Source: Lichenicoccus sp964242335
GTDB taxonomy: Bacteria > Pseudomonadota > Alphaproteobacteria > Acetobacterales > Acetobacteraceae
DNA: 54,129 bases
Assembly (NCBI GenBank): GCA_964242335.1
Contig: CAXTAY010000026.1
Coordinates: 1-54,129 of the forward strand
Direction: 5' to 3'
The translations under genes and the position numbers were made by a program. Positions 1-6,541 of this stretch are shown here, one piece after another. Position 1 is the first letter of the stretch. Each line of letters begins with the position of its first letter. The notes beneath the pieces are model-generated. The model saw only the letters and a list, made by a program, of their open reading frames with translations, did no database searches and was not told the DNA's origin.

Positions 1-378
1 GTACTCGCGCACCCGCTGCACGATCACCTGCTTGGCGGTCTGGGCGGCGATGCGTCCGAAATCGATCGGCGGCAGCGGGTCGACCAGGTGCTCGCCGACA
101 TTGATCTCGGGCTTGAACTTGCGCGCGATGTTGACCGGGATCTGGGTCTCCTCGTTCTCCACGTTCTCCACCGCCTCGGTCCAGCGGGAGAGGCGCACGT
201 CCCCGGTGCGACGGTCAATGGTCGCGCGTATGTCCTTCTCGTGGCCGTACTTGGCGCGGCCGGCCTTCTGGATGGCCTGCTCCATCGCTTCCAGCACTTC
301 CTCGCGGTCGATCGATTTCTCGCGCGCGACCGCGTCGGCGACCAGCAGCAGCTCGGGACGGGAGACGGCAGTATCCAT
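1..378 (-). CDS. nusA: Transcription termination/antitermination factor NusA (5' part only)
   Basis: The first 126 codons of NusA are present; the rest runs off the left edge. NusA binds RNA polymerase and modulates pausing, termination and antitermination in the cytoplasm. The visible part is the N-terminal RNAP-binding domain: an opening of the type MDTAVSRPELLLVADAVARE, followed by a KYGHEKDIRATIDRRTGDV stretch typical of NusA. The ATG at 378 is preceded by an AGGG-type ribosome site about 8 bases upstream. It follows rimP by 19 bases in the same direction, the usual rimP-nusA order, so the two are very probably co-transcribed. Identity is secure; the downstream gene, usually followed by infB, is not visible. 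Confidence 0.95.
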   Translation of the reverse strand, partial: MDTAVSRPELLLVADAVAREKSIDREEVLEAMEQAIQKAGRAKYGHEKDIRATIDRRTGDVRLSRWTEAVENVENEETQIPVNIARKFKPEINVGEHLVDPLPPIDFGRIAAQTAKQVIVQRVREY

Positions 379-397
379 GATCAACCCTCGATGGTCT

Positions 398-1012
398 CTA
401 ATGCGTCTTGCGGTTCGGCTTCGACCCTCGCGCCGGCCTGGTGGCGGGAAGGGCGGCGGGAGGCGCATCGGCCTCCATGGCATCGACGGGCACGGCCGCC
501 CCCATCATGCGCGCGGACGCCTCGATCAGGGCGTCGGTCAGCACCAGCCGGGCGCCGCGGATCTCCGCGAGCGGCAGCGACACCTCCGAACCGTCGTCCA
601 GCCGCATCCGCGCCAGGCCGTCGGCGGCGCCGAGCACGATGCCGGCGAAGCGCTTGCGCCCGTCCAGCGGCAGGTTCAGCTCGGCCTTGGCGCGATGCCC
701 GGAGAAGCGGTTCCAGTCCTTCGCCCGGGTCAGCGGCCGGTCGATGCCGGCGGAGCTCACCTCCAGCTCCCAGGCGCCGGAGATCGGGTCGTCGACGTCC
801 AGCACCGCGCTGACGGCACGGCTGATCGCCGCGCAATCCTCGACGCCGATCAGCGCGCCGTCGGCGCGGTCGGCCATGATCTGCACCGTCGGCCGGTCCT
901 GGCCGCGCACGGCGACCCGCACCAGCTCGTAGCCGAGATCGGTCACGGCGGGTCCGATCAGGTCGGCGATGCGGGCCTCGAGCCCGATCAGGAGGGGAGG
1001 ATCAGCGTCCAA
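398..1012 (-). CDS. rimP: Ribosome maturation factor RimP
   Basis: RimP is needed for 30S subunit maturation in the cytoplasm. The protein contains the family core (GLEARIADLIGPAVTDLGYE near the N-terminus, then a region with VSSAGIDRPLT, characteristic of RimP) followed by a C-terminal Sm-like part and a basic Pro/Ala-rich tail. The start is uncertain. The frame stays open to a GTG at 1135, but homology appears to begin at DADPPLLIG just after a TTG at 1012. An intrinsic terminator lies at 1016-1041, inside any longer version, so the TTG start is preferred even though no good Shine-Dalgarno is visible. Gene order rimP-nusA supports the call. Confidence 0.9.
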   Translation of the reverse strand: MDADPPLLIGLEARIADLIGPAVTDLGYELVRVAVRGQDRPTVQIMADRADGALIGVEDCAAISRAVSAVLDVDDPISGAWELEVSSAGIDRPLTRAKDWNRFSGHRAKAELNLPLDGRKRFAGIVLGAADGLARMRLDDGSEVSLPLAEIRGARLVLTDALIEASARMMGAAVPVDAMEADAPPAALPATRPARGSKPNRKTH

Positions 1013-1015
1013 AGC

Positions 1016-1041
1016 AAAAAAGGCGGCCGGTAAAGGCCACC
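1016..1041 (-). terminator. Intrinsic terminator between the amino-acid ABC operon and rimP
   Basis: Read on the minus strand, a seven-base-pair stem (GGTGGCC / GGCCGCC, one G-T pair) with a six-base loop is followed directly by six T. It sits 116 bases after the stop of the ABC permease gene and ends only 4 bases before the TTG proposed as the rimP start. It can close the ABC transporter transcript. It could equally act as an attenuator for rimP-nusA, whose leaders are regulated by termination in other bacteria (inference). Confidence 0.75.
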
Positions 1042-1156
1042 CCCCGAAGATGCGGAAGATAAGGTATCCAGGGTAGATAGCCCCGCCGGCCACGGCAGGC
1101 AAGCCTCGCGGAGCCGCGGTCGCACGCGACGGCACCTGGAGCCGGCACGATGCGGG

Positions 1157-2677
1157 TCAGTGGCGGCGTAGCACCCGACCCGCCGACAGCCTGCGCTCGG
1201 CCAACCGCGCCAGATGCACGAACGGCAGCCCGAGCAGCAGGTAGGCGCCGCCGATCATCAGGCCGGTGCCGAAATAGTCGTAGTAGGTGGTGGAAAGCCT
1301 CGTGTAGAGCTGGGTCAGTTCCGACAGGGTGATCACGCTGACCAGGGAGGAGTCCTTGAGCAGCGAGATGAAGTCGTTGGTCATCACCGGCACCACGAAG
1401 CGGAACGCCTGCGGCACCACCACGTGACGCAGCGCCTGCGCCTGCGTCATGTTCAGCGCCATCGCCGCCTCGCTCTGCCCGTGCGGCACCGACAGCAGGC
1501 CGGCGCGGTAGTTCTCCGCCTCGTAGGCGCCGTAGTTGAGGCCGAGCGCCACCACCCCGGCGAGGAACGGATCGAGCCGGATGCCGAAGGCGGGCAGGCC
1601 GTAGAAGATGAACAGGATCTGGATCAGCAGCGGCGTGCCGCGCACGATCTCGACGTAGAGGCCGGCCGCGATCGCGAGCGGCCTCGGGCCGTAGCCGCGC
1701 AGCAGCGCCAGCAGCAGGCCGACCGCCACCGCCAGCAGCATCGCGCAGGCCGACACCGCCAGGGTCAGCGCCGCGCCCCAGCCGATCAGCGGCAGGAAGC
1801 CGACGTAGCGTCGCAGCCGCTCGTGCCAGCGCGACAGCGGCGCCGTCGCGGCGAGGTAGTGCTGCCACTGCGACGGCGGCAGCACCGCGGCCGCGCCGCC
1901 GTCGCCCGCCGACATGCTGCGGTCCCACAGGTTCCAGCGCGACAGGATGCGGGTCAGCGTGCCGTCCCGGCGCATCGAGTCGAGGGCGGCGTCGATCCCC
2001 GCCAGCAGCGCCGCGTCGCCCTTGCGCACCGCGATGCCGTACGACAGCGCGCCCACCGGCGCGCCGACCAGCTTCAGCCGCGGGTCGGGCTGCGCGTAGT
2101 ACAGCGCGATCGGCCAGTCGAGCAGCACCGCGTCGATGCGTCGGGCGGCGAGATCGGCATAGACGTTGATCTCCTCGTCGTAGGTGCGCACCGCGATCGC
2201 GGGATCGTCCTGCAGCATGCGCGCGGCCAGGCTCGCCTTCAGCGTGCCCACCACGTGGCCGCGCAGCAGGGCCCGCGTGTCGAGCCCGCGCTCGTCGCGG
2301 CGCACCACGATCTGCTCGAAGGTGCGGTAGTATGGCTCGGAGAAATCGACCGCGCGCGCGTGCTCCGGCGTGATCTCGAGACCGTCGATCACGACGTCGT
2401 AGAGATCGCGCTGCAGGCCGGGGATCAACCCGTCCCAGTCGTTCTGCACCATCACCGGCCGGCGTCCCAGGCGGGCGGCGACGGCCTCGATGATCTCGGT
2501 CTCGAAGCCGGTGACGCGCGCCTGGTCGACCGGGTCCTGGAACACGTAGGGCGCCCCGGACTGCGCATCGGCACCCCAGCGCAGCGGCGCGGCCGCGCGC
2601 GCCGGGACGCCCGCGAGCGGTCCGGCCAGCAAGCCGACGAGCAGCGATCCGGCGAGCAGCGCGAGCCGTCGGCTCAC
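1157..2677 (-). CDS. Polar amino-acid ABC transporter, fused substrate-binding protein and permease
   Basis: A 506-residue fusion that would combine ligand capture and translocation for a polar amino acid. Residues 1-29 look like a signal sequence ending in ARA. Residues about 32-245 are a family-3 solute-binding domain (GFETEIIEAVAARLGRR; DVVIDGLEITPEHARAVDFS). Residues about 290-500 are a HisM/GlnP-type permease with several membrane helices and the conserved EIVRGTPLLIQILFIFYGLP and NYGAYEAENYRAG stretches. In most systems these are separate genes, although such fusions are known. The start is GTG, overlapping the upstream ATPase stop by four bases (GTGA), so the two genes form one operon. 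The ligand cannot be told from sequence. Confidence 0.92.
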   Translation of the reverse strand: MSRRLALLAGSLLVGLLAGPLAGVPARAAAPLRWGADAQSGAPYVFQDPVDQARVTGFETEIIEAVAARLGRRPVMVQNDWDGLIPGLQRDLYDVVIDGLEITPEHARAVDFSEPYYRTFEQIVVRRDERGLDTRALLRGHVVGTLKASLAARMLQDDPAIAVRTYDEEINVYADLAARRIDAVLLDWPIALYYAQPDPRLKLVGAPVGALSYGIAVRKGDAALLAGIDAALDSMRRDGTLTRILSRWNLWDRSMSAGDGGAAAVLPPSQWQHYLAATAPLSRWHERLRRYVGFLPLIGWGAALTLAVSACAMLLAVAVGLLLALLRGYGPRPLAIAAGLYVEIVRGTPLLIQILFIFYGLPAFGIRLDPFLAGVVALGLNYGAYEAENYRAGLLSVPHGQSEAAMALNMTQAQALRHVVVPQAFRFVVPVMTNDFISLLKDSSLVSVITLSELTQLYTRLSTTYYDYFGTGLMIGGAYLLLGLPFVHLARLAERRLSAGRVLRRH

Positions 2678-3435
2678 GTCGCGATCTTCAGGAAGCGCCG
2701 CGTCGCCGGCTCGGCGGCGTCGGTGAACAGGATGTCCGGATCGGCGATCTCCACGATGCGTCCCTCCTGCATGAACGCCACCCGGTCCGACGCCGCCCTG
2801 GCGAAGGCCATCTCGTGCGTCACCACGATCTGGGTCATGCCGTCGCGGTCGAGCTGGCGCATCACCGACAGCACCTCGTCGGTCAGCGCCGGATCCAGGG
2901 CCGAGGTCGGCTCGTCGTACAGCATCACCCGCGGCTCCATCGCCAGCGCGCGCGCCATCGCGGCGCGCTGCTGCTGGCCGCCCGACAGGGTGACAGGGTA
3001 GCGCCCGGCGACCGCGGCCAGGCCGACCTTGTCCAGCAGCGCCAGCGCACGCGCGCGCGCCTGCGGACGCGGCACCGCGCGGACCGCCACCGGCGCCAGC
3101 ATGACGTTCTCCAGCACCGTGCGGTGCGCGAACAGGTTGAAGCCCTGGAACACCATGCCGACGTTGCCGCGCAGACGGTGCGACAGGCGCTCGTCCTCGC
3201 GCGTCCAGCGTCGGCCGGGCTCACGCGTGATCGAGATCCCGGCCACCGAGACGGTGCCGCGATCCGGCCGCTCCAGCAGGTTCAGGCAGCGCAGCAGGGT
3301 CGACTTGCCGCAGCCGGAAGGCCCGATGACCGACACCAGCTCGCCCGGCGCGACCGCGAGCGAAACGTCCGACAGCACCGCCTGCCCGTCGAACGCCTTG
3401 CCGAGGCCGCGCGCGCTGACGATCGCTCCAGACAC
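2674..3435 (-). CDS. Amino-acid ABC transporter ATP-binding protein (GlnQ/HisP class)
   Basis: A 253-residue ATPase that powers the fused binding protein-permease encoded directly downstream. The Walker A motif GPSGCGKST, the signature LSGGQQQR and the Walker B run VMLYDEPTSALDP are all present and intact, as is the switch histidine (VVTHEM). Length is normal for the GlnQ class. The start is a GTG with a GGGGAG ribosome site about 5 bases upstream. The end overlaps the next gene by four bases. The 160-base gap to the divergent phosphatase gene at 3596 must hold both promoters; no clear -10/-35 pair stood out. Confidence 0.95.
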   Translation of the reverse strand: MSGAIVSARGLGKAFDGQAVLSDVSLAVAPGELVSVIGPSGCGKSTLLRCLNLLERPDRGTVSVAGISITREPGRRWTREDERLSHRLRGNVGMVFQGFNLFAHRTVLENVMLAPVAVRAVPRPQARARALALLDKVGLAAVAGRYPVTLSGGQQQRAAMARALAMEPRVMLYDEPTSALDPALTDEVLSVMRQLDRDGMTQIVVTHEMAFARAASDRVAFMQEGRIVEIADPDILFTDAAEPATRRFLKIAT

Positions 3436-3595
3436 AGGGGCTCCCCGAGAGCAGCGATCGACCTAGAGCAAGTGCCGCAGGCCGGCAAGGGCGCGGGGGG
3501 GAAGACGAGGCGGGCTCCGCACCCTGCTCCCGTCAGGCTGGACGACCGGCCGCGCGCGCGGGAAGGTCGGATGCACGACCCGTGGAGAGAGCCCG

Positions 3596-4972
3596 ATGCG
3601 TCCGACATGCCTGTCTTGGGCCCTGTGCGCGACCCTCGTGACGGCCCAAGGGTGGCAGGCTCGGGCGCAGACCGCATCGAACCTGGCGGCGCTGCGTGGA
3701 CTATCTCCGGTCGCAGCGCTCCAGGACAGCATCCCCGGCAGGGCAGCGCTCGCCGCCAACCTCCGCATCACCGGCGCGATCCAGACCGGCAGCCTCGCGC
3801 AGCCGCTCCTGGCATCGTTCCCCGATCAGCAGCGCCAGGCGCTCAGGGACGCCTTCATCACCGGCTGGGATCTCGCCGAACTCGCCGACGGCCTGGGCAC
3901 CGTTCTCGGTCCCGCCTACCGCAAGCAGGCGGATTACCGGTCCGCGACGCAGTACACCAACGTCTCCCCGGCCATCGCCAACCTGATCGCCTACACCATC
4001 GAGACCACCGAGCGCGACTCGAACGCGGCGAAGTTCTTCCTCGCGAACGCGACGATCGACAAGGCGGGCGCGGCGGCGCCGCTCGCGGCGAACATCCTGG
4101 CTGCGGAGCACGGGGTCACCGACGTCTTCGGCAAGGCGTACGGCCATCCTGCCGGGAGCGCCGGCGCCGACCCCTACGGCGACTCCCGGCCGTTCCAGAC
4201 GGAACCGACCCTGAGGCGGTTCTCCGGCAGCGACTATTTCGGTCAGGCCACCACGAACCTCCTCTGGCTGAGGGGACCCGCACAGAACCTCGTGGCGAGC
4301 CCCTCCTACCCGAGCGGCCACACCACCTACGGATATGCCGGATCGGTGCTTCTCGCGCTGCTGGTCCCGTCGCGCTACGCGCAACAGATGACGCGAGCCG
4401 CGGAATACGGCAACGACCGGATCATCCTCGGCGCGCACTACGCGATGGACGTCATCGCCGGCAGGACGCTGGCGCTCTACGACCTGGCGCATCTGCTCGC
4501 CGACGATCCGGCCTATGTCGGGCAGATCGGAAGCCACGCGACGAGCATTCGGGAGTATCGAAGTGCGGTGGCGAACGCACGCGACGACCTGCTCCGGACT
4601 CTGCGCGAGCAGTGCGGCGGGCCGGTCCCGGACTGCGCCGCGGCGGACCAGGGGCGCTTCAGGCACGAGGCGGCGAACCAGGCGATGGTCGAGGCGACCC
4701 TGACCTACGGCTTGCCGATCGTGCACGCCAGCACCGCGTCCGGGACGGAGGATGTCTCGAAGCTGGCGCCGGAGGCGGGAAACCTGCTCACCGCGGCATT
4801 CCCCTCGCTGACCCTGGCGCAGGCGGACGGGATCCTCACCTCGACCGAAGGACCCGGTGGCGGCTTCCTGGATGACGGCTCGGGTTTCGGACTCTATTCC
4901 CGGATGAACCTCGCCGCGGCGAGCGCCCGGGCAGCCGCACGGCAGCGTTCCCGGCTCGGCAGCGGCGAATGA
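3596..4972 (+). CDS. Exported PAP2-family acid phosphatase
   Basis: A 458-residue protein of the PAP2/vanadium haloperoxidase superfamily, expected to hydrolyse phosphomonoesters in the periplasm. Residues 1 to about 24 form a signal peptide ending near QARA. Two of the three catalytic motifs are clear: P239-S240-G241-H242 inside SYPSGHTTYGYAGS, and R275-x5-H281-x3-D285 inside NDRIILGAHYAMDVIAG. The first PAP2 motif (KxxxxxxRP) is not obvious. The protein is longer than class A acid phosphatases (about 250 residues), with an unassigned N-terminal half. The ATG has a GGAGAG site upstream. It stands alone, convergent with the monooxygenase gene that follows. Substrate unknown. Confidence 0.85.
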   Translation: MRPTCLSWALCATLVTAQGWQARAQTASNLAALRGLSPVAALQDSIPGRAALAANLRITGAIQTGSLAQPLLASFPDQQRQALRDAFITGWDLAELADGLGTVLGPAYRKQADYRSATQYTNVSPAIANLIAYTIETTERDSNAAKFFLANATIDKAGAAAPLAANILAAEHGVTDVFGKAYGHPAGSAGADPYGDSRPFQTEPTLRRFSGSDYFGQATTNLLWLRGPAQNLVASPSYPSGHTTYGYAGSVLLALLVPSRYAQQMTRAAEYGNDRIILGAHYAMDVIAGRTLALYDLAHLLADDPAYVGQIGSHATSIREYRSAVANARDDLLRTLREQCGGPVPDCAAADQGRFRHEAANQAMVEATLTYGLPIVHASTASGTEDVSKLAPEAGNLLTAAFPSLTLAQADGILTSTEGPGGGFLDDGSGFGLYSRMNLAAASARAAARQRSRLGSGE

Positions 4973-5072
4973 GGCGGAGCATCTCGCCCGCTGCACCGAA
5001 CGGCTCGGCCTGCGCGAGCACGTTGGGCCCGGTGGCGACCCTGCCGTCGGTTTCCGGGCCGCGCTCCCCGCG

Positions 5073-6392
5073 TCAGAACTCCAGCAGGGTCTCGCGCAGG
5101 GTGCTGGTGGTGTAGGCGGTGCGGGTGAGGCCGCGGCGCTGCAGCGCCGGCACCAGACCGTCGGTGATCGAGGCGATGTAGCTCCGGGTCAGCCGGTGGT
5201 AGGGCTTGGTGATCAGGAAGCCGTCGCCGCCGACCGCCGCCATCGCCTCGCCCATCAGCTCGGCGACGTGATCGGGCGTGCCGACGAGTTCCAGCGTGCT
5301 GCCGGTGCCGCTGTCGCGGACCAGCTGGCGCAGCGTCTTCCTGCTCGGCGGCTGCCCGCCGCCGGTCTGGCAGAACTTGTCCAGCGCGCCCTGCTCGGCG
5401 TTGGTGGTGAGCGGCGGCAGTGGCTGGTCGAGGTCGTAGCGCGAGAAGTCGATATCCACGAACGAGCCGAACAGCGCCAGGGTGCGTTCGGTGAAGCCGG
5501 GCGAGGCGAGCACGCGCTCGTACTGGTCGCGCGCCTCCTGCATGGTGTCGGCGACCACGGGAGCGACGAGGAACAGCACCTTGATGCTGTCGGGGTCGCG
5601 CCCCTGCCGCTCGGCGTGGCCGCGCACGTCGTCGCGGTAGCGCTTCATGCCCTCGATGCCGTTGGTGGTGGCGATGATCGAGTCCGCGTGCCTGGCCGCG
5701 AACTCGCGTCCGCGCGGCGAGCCGCCGGCCTGGATGTAGGCCGGGCGGCCCTGCGGGCAGCGGACCGTGTTCAGCGGCCCCGTCGAGCGGAAATACTCCC
5801 CTTCGAAATTGACCGCGTGCACCCGGCTGGCATCGACGTAGGTGGCGGTGGCGTGGTCGCGCACCACCGCATCCGTATCCCAGGATTCGAACAGTTTGCT
5901 GACCAGCTCGACATACTCGTCCGCCATGTCGTAGCGCAGCGCCCGCGGCGGCATCGCAGTCTTGCCGAAGTTCCGCGCCGCCGCGTCCTCGGTGCTGGTG
6001 ACGATGTTCCAGCCGAAGCGGCCGCGCGAGAGGTGGTCCAGGGTCGAGGCGAGGCGCGCCAGCATGAAGGGCGGGTAGGCCATGGTGGACAGCGTGATCA
6101 CGATGCCGAGGCGCGAGGTGACGGAGCCGAGGATGGCGGCGAGCGGCGACGGGTCGTGCTTCGGCGCCATGATGCCGTGCTTGAGGTAGGTGGCATTGCT
6201 GCCGCCGTGGATGGCGGGCACGCTGAGCGTGTCCTCGATCAGCATGTAGTCGAAGCAGGCGCGCTCCATCGCGCGGGCGAGGTCGCTGTGCAGCTCCCCG
6301 GTCCACGGCTCCGGAGCCGAACCCAGCGGGTCGTTCCAGGCATTCTGCCCGAAATAGGTGAACCAGCCGAGGTGGAAGCGGCGATCGGACAT
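5073..6392 (-). CDS. FMN-dependent monooxygenase, NtaA/SnaA/DszA (bacterial luciferase-like) family
   Basis: A 439-residue TIM-barrel flavoprotein of the family that oxidises nitrilotriacetate, EDTA, dibenzothiophene sulfone and related small organic N or S compounds, using FMNH2 supplied by a separate reductase. Family hallmarks are visible: FHLGWFTYFGQNAWNDPLG at the N-terminus, LASTLDHLSRGRFGWNIVTS, and EDAAARNFG. The ATG at 6392 was chosen over an upstream in-frame start because it matches where homology begins and has a GGGAGA site. It is transcribed away from the fused oxygenase operon across a 149-base shared region. No flavin reductase gene is in the window. The substrate cannot be fixed from sequence. 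Confidence 0.9.
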   Translation of the reverse strand: MSDRRFHLGWFTYFGQNAWNDPLGSAPEPWTGELHSDLARAMERACFDYMLIEDTLSVPAIHGGSNATYLKHGIMAPKHDPSPLAAILGSVTSRLGIVITLSTMAYPPFMLARLASTLDHLSRGRFGWNIVTSTEDAAARNFGKTAMPPRALRYDMADEYVELVSKLFESWDTDAVVRDHATATYVDASRVHAVNFEGEYFRSTGPLNTVRCPQGRPAYIQAGGSPRGREFAARHADSIIATTNGIEGMKRYRDDVRGHAERQGRDPDSIKVLFLVAPVVADTMQEARDQYERVLASPGFTERTLALFGSFVDIDFSRYDLDQPLPPLTTNAEQGALDKFCQTGGGQPPSRKTLRQLVRDSGTGSTLELVGTPDHVAELMGEAMAAVGGDGFLITKPYHRLTRSYIASITDGLVPALQRRGLTRTAYTTSTLRETLLEF

Positions 6393-6422
6393 GGTATCTC
6401 CCGGATGGCGTGGCGGCATGGC

Positions 6423-6451
6423 GACGACACACGCATGAGACGACACACGCA
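6423..6451. repeat. Tandem 13-base direct repeat in the divergent oxygenase promoter region
   Basis: GACGACACACGCA occurs at 6423-6435 and again, perfectly, at 6439-6451, giving a 16-base period. It lies about 56-84 bases upstream of the transcription start predicted from the sigma-54 site at 6481-6496, a reasonable place for an activator-binding site. Activator binding is inference only. Confidence 0.6.
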
Positions 6452-6480
6452 AGAATCGTGCGAGCGCCGCCCGCTGCGCC

Positions 6481-6496
6481 AGGCACAAGTCTTGCA
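6481..6496 (+). promoter_or_regulatory. Candidate sigma-54 (RpoN) promoter of the fused oxygenase operon
   Basis: The sequence AGGCACAAGTCTTGCA matches the -24/-12 consensus TGGCACG-N4-TTGCA at 10 of 12 fixed positions, with the invariant GG and GC at the correct distance. The predicted start is near 6507, about 35 bases before the ATG at 6542. Sigma-54 control would require an enhancer-binding activator, which is not encoded in the window. Confidence 0.6.
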
Positions 6497-6541
6497 GGGT
6501 GCGGCGTATCGAGTCGATGGTCGCAGCAGGAGCACCGGATC

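Noticed and set aside
4973..5072. A terminator between the convergent phosphatase and monooxygenase genes.
   Set aside because: No stem followed by a T-tract was found on either strand.
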